Source: Paramecium octaurelia
Lineage: Eukaryota > Ciliophora > Oligohymenophorea > Peniculida > Parameciidae
DNA length: 64,000 nt
NCBI GenBank assembly: GCA_905182995.1
Contig: CAJJDP010000034.1
Location: forward strand, 428,214 to 492,213
Direction of reading: 5' to 3'
The position numbers and the translations under genes are program-made. The notes below the pieces were generated by a model. That model made no database searches. It was not told where the DNA came from and worked only from the letters and a program-made list of their open reading frames with translations. Of the stretch, positions 53,401 to 64,000 are shown piece by piece (position 1 is the first letter of the stretch; each line of letters starts with the position of its first letter).

Positions 53401-56400
53401 GCATTAAATGGTTCTTCTACTTGTGTGGCACTGACTGCAGCCGCTGATTGTGCGTTTGTAAGTGGGTTAACTGGTTTGGATCACACTAAGTGTTAACTAT
53501 ATCACTCTTCTTGCACAGCCTTAAAAGATGGCACTGGATGTTAGGAGTATAAAACAACTTGTTCTGGTTATGCAGCAACAAACAATTGTGCTACTTCTGG
53601 ATAGGGTAAATGCTACTTTGATGGTACTGATTGCCTAAGATTTACTAATTGTGCTTCAATTACTGGAACAGCATTAACAACTGCTATTTGTGGAACTTAT
53701 GATACAGGTTGTGTGGCAAATGTTAACGGAACAGCTTGTTAAGAAAAGTAAGCAACTTGCGATCTTTATTTAACTCAGAACTCTTGTTCTACATCAGCAG
53801 CTGCGGCGACAGCAGATAAATGTGCTTGGAGTGGAACTGCATGTCTTGCAATAGTAACAGCAAATATTGGTACTCAGTGTGCATATGTTACTGGAACTGG
53901 ATTGACAGATGCAACATGTGCTGCCTATAATGTAGATTGTACAGCTAATCGAGCTGGAACAGCATGTCAAGAGCAAAAGGCTACTTGTGACTTATACACA
54001 ACTGAAGCTACATGCTCAACATCAAAAGCTGCAGCAACAGCAGATAAATGTGCTTGGAGTGGAACAGCATGTCTTGCAATAGTAACAGCAAACATTGCTA
54101 CTCACTGTGCATATGTTACTGGAACTGGATTGTCAGCTGCAACATGTGCTGCATACAATGCAGGTTGTACAGCTAATCGAGCTGGAACAGCATGTCAAGA
54201 ACAAAAGGCTACTTGTGACTTATACACAACTGAAGCTACATGCTCAACATCAGCAGCTGCGGCAACAGCCGATAAATGTGCTTGGAGTGGAACAGCATGT
54301 CTTGCAATAGTAACAGCAAACATTGCTACTCATTGTGCATATGTTACTGGAACTGGATTGACAGATGCAACATGTGCTGCTTATAATGTAGATTGTACAG
54401 CTAATCGAGCTGGAACAGCATGTCAAGAACAAAAGGCTACTTGTGACTTATACACAACTGAAGCTACATGCTCAACATCAAAAGCTGCAGCAACTGCAGA
54501 TAAATGTGCTTGGAGTGGTACAGCATGTCTTGCAATAGTAACAGCAAACATTGCTACTCATTGTGCATATGTTACTGGAACTGGATTGACTGATGCAACA
54601 TGTGCTGCTTATAATGTAGATTGTACAGCTAATCGAGCTGGAACAGCATGTCAAGAACAAAAGGCTACTTGTGACTTATACACAACTGAAGCTACATGCT
54701 CAACATCAAAAGCTGCGGCGACAGCAGATAAATGTGCTTGGAGTGGAACAGCATGTCTTGCAATAGTAACAGCAAACATTGCTACTCACTGTGCATATGT
54801 TACTGGAACTGGATTGTCAGCTGCAACATGTGCTGCATACAATTCAGGTTGTATTAATCTAAAAGATGGTACTGCCTGTTAGGAAGCCAAAGCTACTTGC
54901 AAAGATTACACAACATAAAACAAATGCTCTGCATAATCAACTGGTTCCCTTTCATGCATTTGGGTTGATAGCTCTTGTTACACAATTAGTGAAATAAGTT
55001 GTAGTTTAATAACAGGAACTGGACTTGATCATGCTCAATGTTAATCTTACAGTGCAGGTTGCACATCTATTACTGATGGAACAAAATGCTAAGACTTAAA
55101 ATCATCTTGCGAATAATATGCAGGTACAGCTGCAAGTTGCACAAAAACTGCTACTTCAAAATGTTATTTATAAAGCTCTACTTGTATAACAATTTCAAAT
55201 GTTGCAACTGATTGTGCTAAAATAACAGGAGGTGCTGGAACTATAACGTATGACATTTGCTAATCTTATAATACAGGATGTAGTGCAAATAGAGCAAGAA
55301 GTGCTTGTGTCTAACAATAAGCTCAGTGTTCAGGATACACTGTTCTTACTAGTTGTTATAAATCAGGGGCTGGTCTGTGTATTGCAAGTACAAATACCGA
55401 CACTGCTTGTGTTGCAGCATCATCGGCTACAACTTGTGATGCTGTTTATTTAGGTGCAGGAAATTACAGTAATGCAAATTGTGTTGAAATGAAAGCTGGA
55501 TGCACAAATAATGGAACAACTGCATGCGTAGCAAAAACTTGTGCAAATGCTGCTGGAATCACATTTAATCATGCAAATTGTAATTCTTACCTTAACACCT
55601 GTACGGTAAATTCTGGAGGTACCGCTTGCTAAACTATGGTATCTAAATGTGCTGATTAAACTTCAACTACTTGCCTTTACTCTGTTGAAGGAGAATGTGT
55701 AGTAGTAGGAACATCATGCGTACGAAAGACATGCGATACTGCAGCAACAGATGCTACTCGGGATGATGACTCTGAATGTTCAGCTTACTAATAATCTTGT
55801 ACTGTTGCTAGATTAGGAGCTTGCCAAGCCAGAGCAGCTTGTGGTGCTTACAAATCTTCGCTCTAATGTAAGTTTAATACCAGCGGTGGAAAATGCTTTT
55901 GGAATCCAACTAATAAGACATGTGTTGATTTGAATTGTGGTAACATTGAAGCCACAACCTCATACGATACTCATAATGAATGTGTTGCTGTTGATTCAAC
56001 ACTTGCTTGCACAGTCAGAGCTACAAATGCTGCAGCTGTTTAAGGTTGTATGGCAAGAGGAGCATGCGCTTCATATACCATTGAAGAACAATGCAAAACT
56101 AATGCAAGTAATGGTGTTTGTGTTTGGAATACAAATGCAAATTTATCTTCACCTGCTTGCCAAGATAAATCTTGTACTAGTGCTCCGACTTCCACTACAA
56201 CCCATAATGATTGTTTTGCTTATTATAATACAGCAACAGTAAGATGTACCGTTGTTGCTACTCCAAGCAATAGTGGCGGTAGTCCAACTTTAGGAGGATG
56301 TTAATAGACTGCTGCTTGTTCAAGCTATATTGATAAAGAATAGTGTTAAATAAATGCCAATGGAGAACCATGTGGATGGAATGGTACTTAATGTGCTGAC

Positions 56401-59400
56401 AAAGCTTGCTCTACTGCTCCTGCAACTACAGATTATGATGATGATACCAAATGTAGAGCTTACTTATCTAATAAATGCACAGTCTCAGATTCTGGATTAG
56501 GTTGTGTAGATATTCCTGCAACTTGCGAAACAATGACATAAAAGCAATGTTATTATAATAAAGCTGGGGATCCATGCTATTGGACAGGAACAGCTTGTAT
56601 TACAAAATCATGTGACAATGCTCCAGATGCAACAGCCACAGCAGAGGAATGCAATACCTATTTGGCTGGATGTACCTTAGATAATGTTAAAATGCAAGAC
56701 TAAAGTTTGTGAAGATTTTGCCTTTGCCACAGATGCTTTATGCAAACAAGCTATTTCTACATGCACAACAAATGGAACAAATTGTGTTGGAATTACGTTA
56801 TGCTCAGAAACTAACACTGATGGAGGTTGTGTTAATAATATACAAAATATATCATCTTTATAATCAATTTTTAATAATCCAAACACTTACCTCACATGAT
56901 ACTTATTTAAATTAATTTAAGTTCATGTGTTAGAATGTACTCTATTTTTTATAATGGTTGTTTTATAAAATTCATTTGAAAAAATAACTGAAAAAATATT
57001 ATCATTCCATGATCGATGGACTTATTGANGTAAATTCTGGAGGTACCGCTTGCTAAACTATGGTATCTAAATGTGCTGATTAAACTTCAACTACTTGCCT
57101 TTACTCTGTTGAAGGAGAATGTGTAGTAGTAGGAACATCATGCGTACGAAAGACATGCGATACTGCAGCAACAGATGCTACTCGGGATGATGACTCTGAA
57201 TGTTCAGCTTACTAATAATCTTGTACTGTTGCTAGATTAGGAGCTTGCCAAGCCAGAGCAGCTTGTGGTGCTTACAAATCTTCGCTCTAATGTAAGTTTA
57301 ATACCAGCGGTGGAAAATGCTTTTGGAATCCAACTAATAAGACATGTGTTGATTTGAATTGTGGTAACATTGAAGCCACAACCTCATACGATACTCATAA
57401 TGAATGTGTTGCTGTTGATTCAACACTTGCTTGCACAGTCAGAGCTACAAATGCTGCAGCTGTTTAAGGTTGTATGGCAAGAGGAGCATGCGCTTCATAT
57501 ACCATTGAAGAACAATGCAAAACTAATGCAAGTAATGGTGTTTGTGTTTGGAATACAAATGCAAATTTATCTTCACCTGCTTGCCAAGATAAATCTTGTA
57601 CTAGTGCTCCGACTTCCACTACAACCCATAATGATTGTTTTGCTTATTATAATACAGCAACAGTAAGATGTACCGTTGTTGCTACTCCAAGCAATAGTGG
57701 CGGTAGTCCAACTTTAGGAGGATGTTAATAGACTGCTGCTTGTTCAAGCTATATTGATAAAGAATAGTGTTAAATAAATGCCAATGGAGAACCATGTGGA
57801 TGGAATGGTACTTAATGTGCTGACAAAGCTTGCTCTACTGCTCCTGCAACTACAGATTATGATGATGATACCAAATGTAGAGCTTACTTATCTAATAAAT
57901 GCACAGTCTCAGATTCTGGATTAGGTTGTGTAGATATTCCTGCAACTTGCGAAACAATGACATAAAAGCAATGTTATTATAATAAAGCTGGGGATCCATG
58001 CTATTGGACAGGAACAGCTTGTATTACAAAATCATGTGACAATGCTCCAGATGCAACAGCCACAGCAGAGGAATGCAATACCTATTTGGCTGGATGTACT
58101 TTAGATAATGTTAAATGCAAGACTAAAGTTTGTGAAGATTTTGCCTTTGCCACAGATGCTTTATGCAAACAAGCTATTTCTACATGCACAACAAATGGAA
58201 CAAATTGTGTTACAAGAGGAACATGTTTCTAAGCCTTAAGTCAAGCTGGATGTGTTACATCCACAACAGGTTAATAATGCGAATGGATACCAGCTGTTTT
58301 GAATGCATCAAATGTCATAACTACTCCTGCTTATTGTACCATTAAAAATTGCAGCACTGCTCCTATCACTTTAACAACTGAAGCTGCCTGTGCTGGATAC
58401 TTTACAAATTGTACAACTAAAAATGGTGGAGGTTGTATTACTAAATCAACTTGCTCAGCTGTCACTATTGATGTTGCTTGCACAACTGCTTTGAATGGTA
58501 CTATTTGTGCTTGGGATAGTGCATAAAATAAATGTAGAGATAAAGATTGCTAAGATTTCAGTGGAACTACTCATGCTGCATGTTAAGCCTAAAGAACTGG
58601 ATGCACAGCTGGAGCTAGTGGAAAATGTGCTAGAGTATAAAATTGTGAGCAAACCTAAGTAAGAGCAGCTTGTATTGAAGGAACAAATGGACCATGTTTA
58701 TGGATTGATAAATATGTTAACACTGATGGAAGTAAAGGAGCTTGTTTCAGATACACATCATGCAAAAGTTTAACTTGGAATAGCGATACTTCTTGCAAGT
58801 GGATAAGTAATAGATGCACAACTAATGGTTCAAATTGTGTTGGAATTACGTTATGCTCAGAAACTAACACTGATGGAGGTTGTGTTACTGGATATGATGG
58901 AGCTTGTATTCAATCGGTTCCAGCTTTGAATTCTTCAGATCCAAAAGTTTGCAAACCATACACATCTTGTGCTGATGCTTTCTACACAACTCATTCAGAT
59001 TGTTAAATTGCTAGTAGTAAATGTACAACAAATGGAACAACAGGATGTATTGCTTTAGGATCTTGTTCATCTTACACTGCATAGGCTGGATGTTACTTCA
59101 ATGATAAGGGAGCTCAATATTCATCTGGAGCTATTGTATCAACTGGAGTTTGTACTTGGGATACTACATCAAGTAGTTGCAGAGATTAATCATGTGCAGA
59201 CTTAACTGGAACTACCCATGCAACATGTTCATCATAATTGTCAACTTGCACGTCAGATGGAACTACATGTTTACTCAAAGGAGCCTGTACATCATACACC
59301 ACTTAAATTGCTTGCACCACCGCTGTTGGATCTGATGGATCATGTTATTGGGAACTAGCATCTGCTACAAATAACAACACTGCCAAATGTAGATTACTTA

Positions 59401-60056
59401 CTTGTGCTGATATTCAAAATGGAACAGCAACTAACGTTTGTTCTGTAGCCTTGTCAACTTGTGTTTCAAATGGAACTGCTTGCATTCCAAAAGCCAATTG
59501 TTCAACCTACACATCTAAGATAGCCTGCAACTCAGGAGGTTTAGATGGTATTTGCGTATTCACTCAATCAACTGCAACTGGTGCTGCTGCTGGTACTGGA
59601 ACTTGTGCATTAATGACTGCATGTACAGTTGCAAATAATGATTAAACAGCATGCTAGGCTGCCAAAGATAGGTGCTCTTGGACTGCTGCTTCAGGAACTG
59701 GAGCTACTGCAGTTGCGAGTAAATGTGCCACTCATACTTGTGCTACAAATTAAGCTACTAATGGAGCTTGCACAAGATTCTTGAATTGGGATAAAAAGAC
59801 TCAATAAATTTGTACTTTAGTAAGTGGAGCATGCACAGCAACAGATCCATCAACATTATCATCTAACGATTGCTTCTTGGTTTCTGGATATACATATACT
59901 TGGAACGCCTCTTCAAGCAAATGTGGAGTTTGCACTGCAGTTGTAGTCTAACCAAATAATTCAAACAATAATACTAACAATACAGACAACAATACAACAA
60001 CAGACTCAGGGTACATACTCGGTTTATCAGTAGTCTTAGGATATCTCATGTTCTGA
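50449..60056 (+). CDS. Subtelomeric immobilisation (i-) surface antigen
   Basis: Intronless giant coat-protein gene about 4 kb from the telomere. ATG 50449, TGA 60054-60056. As printed the frame is broken by a repeated contig end (55606-57029, 1424 bases). Skipping it joins 55605 to 57030 in frame and gives 2728 codons, a standard i-antigen size. N-terminal signal peptide (MNKFIILSLLLALAAS). Then Cys-periodic modules of the Paramecium surface antigen type, a central array of 76-residue repeats (53690-54890), and further modules. The end is an Asn/Thr-rich linker plus a hydrophobic tail (GYILGLSVVLGYLMF), a likely GPI-anchor signal. The N-terminal third closely resembles the minus-strand antigen. 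Such genes are expressed one at a time and define serotype; regulation is not visible in the DNA. Confidence 0.93.
53690..54890 (+). repeat. 76-residue (228-bp) tandem repeat array
   Basis: Phase markers recur exactly 228 bases apart (53944, 54172, 54400, 54628). Four central units are almost identical, with a few alternating codons (Asp-Val-Asp versus Ala-Gly before the Cys); the outer units are diverged. Each unit carries eight cysteines. Homogenised central repeats are typical of several Paramecium i-antigens. Confidence 0.92.
55606..57028. repeat. Antigen block, copy 4 (contig end inside the gene)
   Basis: Same as copy 1 up to position 1423, including the frame-shifting extra A and the pseudogene's own 3' flank. 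It therefore carries pseudogene sequence although it is attached to the intact gene's 5' part, so this contig end is probably chimeric. Confidence 0.88.
57029..57029. other. Single-N contig join
   Basis: Sequence restarts at the equivalent of 55606. The following contig has the frame-preserving version and the true 3' end of the antigen gene. Confidence 0.9.
57030..58211. repeat. Antigen block, copy 5 (intact-gene version)
   Basis: Identical to the other copies for about 1.07 kb, then differs by a C/T change at 58100 and one A fewer near 58114, and departs completely after the shared 11-mer at 58201-58211. Confidence 0.88.
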
Positions 60057-60529
60057 GGAGAATGATTTTTAAATATATATAGGGAAAAATATATTAAATA
60101 TACAAAATATATCATCTTTATAATAAATTTTACTTATCCTAGTATATTTATTTGTTATGATAGATAGATAATAAACACTGCAATATTAATTATTGAAAAC
60201 TACGAAAAGTTTTATATTTTCGATAAGCATCAAAATTTGTAATGCAAAAGGAAAGTTAATTATAAACTTCCTGAATTTTAGTTTGATGAATAACATGGTG
60301 CTTTATAATCTATTGACAAAATCACCAAAAATTCATTCTTTATATACTACTTTCATGTAAATGATTAAATTCATTTTTCAGAACCTTCAGAGTCTTCTTG
60401 TAAATTAAATTTAATATCCTTAAATTTTTCTTCGAATATTGACTATTAAGTTATTCAATTTGGTTTACTATTTGTAAACTAAGAAATAATTAGGAAGTTT
60501 ATACAAAAACTAATTATCTCAAATTAAAA
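60057..60529. other. Intergenic, 3' flank of antigen
   Basis: AT-rich spacer. The stretch around 60097-60125 is shared with the pseudogene's 3' end, showing that the two loci share ancestry beyond the stop codon. Confidence 0.5.
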
Positions 60530-61101
60530 ATGGTAAAAATGATAATAAAGGATGTAATTTATTAAGAAATAAAGAATCAAATTCTCGAATAAAATACTGA
60601 TGTTAACTTTAAGTAGGAGGATTTTGCAGAAAATAATATGGATATATAGAGGAGATCAAAAAGTAAGTTAAATTTATGAAAACTAAACCTTACATTTTAA
60701 CTGAATTTGTAGATATAGTGTGCTCTAATGACTAATTGATGGATCTCTTCAAGATATAGAGATTGATTCATAGAGAATGCCTGAAAGTGCTGAGAATTAT
60801 TATCAGAAGAATGAAATGTTCAGTAAATTGGAAAGTGTATATCATTAAAAGAATGATTTATGCCACTGAAAAAATGGCTCCCTATTTGAAAATAGCAACA
60901 TTCTAAATCTAAAATATTCAATTCAATGGTTATAACTCCTAAGATATAGTTACCATAACCTTGATGTCATTTAGATATGCCTTTGAGTTCATCGTTCATC
61001 AATACACAAAATGTGGTTATATATATCAGGGTATATCAGCTCTAATTAGAAATCTTTATTTCTCAATAAAATTCAAGATTAGTTTGTTAATCTTTTTGTG
61101 A
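60530..61101 (+). CDS. Hypothetical small protein
   Basis: ATG 60530 to TGA 61099-61101. A 50-bp GTAAGT...TTGTAG intron (60663-60712) restores one frame of 174 codons; unspliced the frame meets TGA at 60674. The product is basic and helical with a hydrophobic C-terminus. No family recognised. The intron is long for this genome, so the model needs transcript support. Confidence 0.5.
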
Positions 61102-61270
61102 GAATATAAACCTCTCATCTGAAATTAATAAATAAAAACCAATTTTACTCAACTACAATATTTTCAAGTCTTATAAAATTCTGTTTTTCTATTATAATAA
61201 TTATAACATTTGAATTATTTTGAGGATTAAAAAATAAGAATTAAAAACTCGTATATTATTTATAAAAAAT

Positions 61271-63153
61271 ATGTAAGAAGATTTGTATGAGGTTTTTGCT
61301 TCATCAGTAGAAGTTGATTAATCTATTTTCAGTGATGCTTTTGAAAATTTAAAAACAGAAAACTATTTCGATTTTCTTTCAAAAGATGATAATTAAAGAG
61401 GCGTAAACAAATACTATTTATCTAATGAAAATATTTAGAAGTTGAATGGTGGAAGCATTCATTTTGAGAAAATAACTAATATTATCAAAATAATTAAGGA
61501 TCATGACTTTAGTAGAAAAATTATTCCTCTTTCACTTACATAGAAACTAGAGTAGATTTAATTAAAAAAATATCAAAAGATATTAAGATTATCTAATTGT
61601 TAAAACTCTTAATTCGTCTAACTTCCTTAGATAAGAGATTTATCTAATGTGGATCAAATTCTTTCAATTTATTGGTTGAAATGAAGATTGATTTGACAAA
61701 TCAAAATTTTAGAAAATATTAAGATTAAAAACACAACTTTAATAGGAGCAAATCTTGTAAGATGTAACTTGAGTGGGTCAGAATTCGAAAATGTAAATAT
61801 AAGTGGAGTGAATTTAAATGGAGCTTAATTATTTAATTGCAAATGGGAAAACCTAAAAATAGATAGCTTACATCAATTAACTGGTCATAAAGATCGTATA
61901 AATTAACTTTGCTTCTCTCCTGATGATAATTAACTAGCACCTTGTAGTAATGATGATTTCATTTGTTTATGGAATGTAAAAAGAGGAAAAATAAGGAATG
62001 TATTGTAAGGAAAACGCTGGATAAAGTTGATCTGCTTCTCAAATATTGGCACCATATTAGCATTTAATAGTTATTAATTTATTAATTTATGGAATCTTAA
62101 AACTATGAAACAATAAAGAATATTAGTCGGTCGTAATCGTTGTATCAACTCAGTTTGCTTCTGTCCTGATGGTTCTACATTAGCATCTGGTGGTAAAGAT
62201 AACTCGATATGTTTAAGGGATGTAAAGATCGGAATTAAAAATTCAAATTAGATGGTCATTCTAATGAAGTTTTATAAGTTTGTTTCTCTCCAGATGGTAC
62301 CATAATAGCATCTGGGAGCTGGGATAACTCAATCTGTTTATGGGAAGTTAAGACAGGGTAATAAAAAGCCAGATTAGATGGTCATACTCATTATGTCAAC
62401 TCAGTTTGCTTTTCTCCTGATGGTTCTACATTAGTATCTGGTAGTTATGACAAATCTATCCGTTTATGGGATATTAAAACAGGATAATAAAAAGCAAAGT
62501 TAGATGGTCATACTCATTATATCAACTCAGTTTGCTTTTCTCCTGATGGTACTACATTAGTATCTGCCAGTTAGGATAAGTCTATTCGTTTATGGGATGT
62601 TAAAGCAAGATATTAAAAGGCAAAATACGAAGGTCATAGTAATTCAGTCAGATCCGTTTCCTTCTCTCCAGATTGTAGTACATTAGTATCAGGTGGTGAG
62701 GATAAATCGATTCGTTTATGGGATGTTAAGATAGGTTAATAAAAAGCCAAATTGGATGGTCATGCTCATTCTGTCAATTCATTATGCTTTTCTCCTGGTG
62801 GTTCTACACTGGTGTCTGGTAGTTATGATAAATCTGTCCGTATATGGGATGTTAAATTAAGTCAACAAATGTTACCTTTAAGTAATGACAAAGGTACTCT
62901 AGCATAATTTTAACCCAGAATATTTACTAACAATGTACTTCAAGAAATTGGTGTTATTTTTCACTATTCCTTAGCTGCCTCAAATATTTGTATACATATA
63001 ATGTCACAATAGTTAATATTTTAATCAACTGGGGCTTTAATCTTCAAAGGCGAATTTGTGAATCAATCAGCAATTAATTTGAGGTCAATATTTAAACAAA
63101 AAGGAGGGATTATTTTGGAAAATCAAATAGAGTTGCAATTGGAATAAAATTGA
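61271..63153 (+). pseudogene. Pentapeptide/WD40-repeat gene, broken
   Basis: ATG 61271 opens a Gln/Asn-rich N-terminal region of about 135 codons, then a pentapeptide-repeat segment (TTLIGANL, CNLSGSEF, VNLNGAQL) and a WD40 array whose later units are 42 residues (126 bp) long with SVCFSPDG and SIRLWDVK hallmarks, ending in a C-terminal module rich in GALIFKGEFVNQ-like sequence and TGA at 63151-63153. Breaks: in-frame TGA at 61682 and 61694, and a one-base frameshift at about 62230-62245, which puts the first WD units and the rest in different frames. No in-frame intron removes the TGAs. The family is a ciliate-expanded WD40 group; this subtelomeric copy appears non-functional, unless the breaks are sequence errors. 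Confidence 0.75.
62250..62870 (+). repeat. 126-bp WD40 coding repeats
   Basis: Five or so units of 126 bp with the recurring segment coding for [13 protein letters not shown] and SIRLWD. Neighbouring units are very similar at DNA level, which suggests recent unit turnover. Confidence 0.8.
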
Positions 63154-63945
63154 AATTTATAAGAACAGTATAATTTTTCATATACATTTAATTTACATAA
63201 TTGCATGTAATAGTTTTAACAAACAATTATCAATTTTCCTATTCAAGTAAACAATGTATAATAAACTAAATCAATATGCACATAATTAAATTAAATATTT
63301 ATAAGTGGGCGAAATCCCATTAGTTTGAGTGGTATTAGCAAAATTAATATAATTACTATTTAGTTTGCAATGAATGATTAACAATTTTTTTACAATCAAT
63401 TGTAAATAAAAAAAAAAACATGTTTTTTTTTTTTAAATGATGAATATTTTGCTTGACTAGCTTAAATTTATATTGTTTTTAAAGACCAATCTGCTGTTAG
63501 CAGGTTATTTACTCTCAAAAAACTTAATATTTTTTTACAGGCATATTATTCACAAAATGATAATTAACAAATATCTTGTTTATACATTTTCTCTCACCGT
63601 TTTTTGTTTTTGGAAAGAATTATTTAAGTTTGTTTTTTTGATTTAGGTAGAAAGCTTTTCAAATTAGTGTTTTTATCATTTTTAATAGATATTATATAGT
63701 AAAAGTAGCATCCTAGTATTTACATTAATTCTAATATTTTAGAAAATAGTTTAATTATATTCATTTTTTTTTTTTAACTTCTTACTGAAATTGAATTTAC
63801 CAAAACGTATGAAAAGAGAGAAGATGGTAACTATTATTAGGTCAACAAACCTCATGAGGGAGAAATAGTCAGAAAACCTCTATTGGAGATCTAATTATTA
63901 GGAATTAAGAGAGAAAATCTCAGGAACCAACTCAGACGCAATTCC
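63154..63945. other. Subtelomeric non-coding DNA
   Basis: About 790 AT-rich bases between the WD40 pseudogene and the telomere. Includes a near-perfect palindrome (A11-CATG-T12) at about 63408-63434. No gene seen. Confidence 0.55.
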
Positions 63946-64000
63946 TTGGGTTTGGGTTTGGGTTTGGGGTTTGGGTTTGGGTTTGGGGTTTGGGTTTGGG
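63946..64000 (+). repeat. Telomere repeats
   Basis: G-rich strand runs toward the window end, as expected for a right chromosome end. Nine G-tracts of lengths 3,3,3,4,3,3,4,3,3 are each separated by exactly three T. This fits variable Paramecium telomere DNA and shows that the window ends at a macronuclear chromosome end. Confidence 0.95.

Noticed and set aside
53794-54660. Cys/Ser-rich minus-strand ORFs of 60 residues at 228-bp spacing
   Set aside because: Antisense shadows of the antigen tandem repeats.

Overview
This window is the right-hand end of a ciliate macronuclear chromosome, almost certainly from a Paramecium species. Four things show this. (1) Every convincing gene reads through many TAA and TAG codons (glutamine) and ends only at TGA. 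(2) Introns are tiny, mostly 21-28 bp, with GT...AG ends. (3) DNA is AT-rich and genes are tightly packed. (4) The last 55 bases are G-rich telomere repeats of the Paramecium type. Because TAA/TAG are sense codons, standard-code reading frames badly fragment these genes; the calls below were read by hand with TGA as the only stop.

Layout. 83-2512: a small membrane zinc-ribbon-like gene, present twice through an assembly join. 2626-4546: cyclophilin and UMP/CMP kinase, each with several tiny introns. 4984-7059: coiled-coil protein. 7403-15250 (minus): complete immobilisation (i-) surface antigen gene. 16763-18591 (minus): two-TM membrane protein. 19420-22430 (minus): Gln-rich coiled-coil protein, divergent by only 13 bp from a glycosyltransferase (22444-23898, plus). 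23961-34413 (minus): a very divergent dynein heavy chain. 34529-35882 (minus): multi-TM protein. 36627-37816: unknown. 38185-39390: DPH2. 39790-41925 (minus): hard-to-resolve, probably decaying coding region. 41939-42831: membrane RING-H2 protein. 42862-43458: VPS25. 43700-45690: surface-antigen pseudogene. 50449-60056: second, subtelomeric surface antigen gene with a 76-residue tandem repeat array. 60530-61101: small hypothetical. 61271-63153: broken pentapeptide/WD40 gene. 63946-64000: telomere.

The housekeeping block (cyclophilin, nucleotide kinase, DPH2, VPS25, dynein) is flanked by two inverted surface-antigen loci. The plus-strand antigen gene lies about 4 kb from the telomere, the usual location for expressed-type Paramecium i-antigens, and the pseudogene fragment beside it could serve as a sequence donor or be a relic.

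Four single N characters (1450, 45931, 47405, 57029) are each followed by a restart of sequence already seen. They look like unmerged contig overlaps, not biological tandem repeats, and they break the cyclophilin first copy and the subtelomeric antigen gene as printed. No tRNA, rRNA, CRISPR or transposon was recognised.
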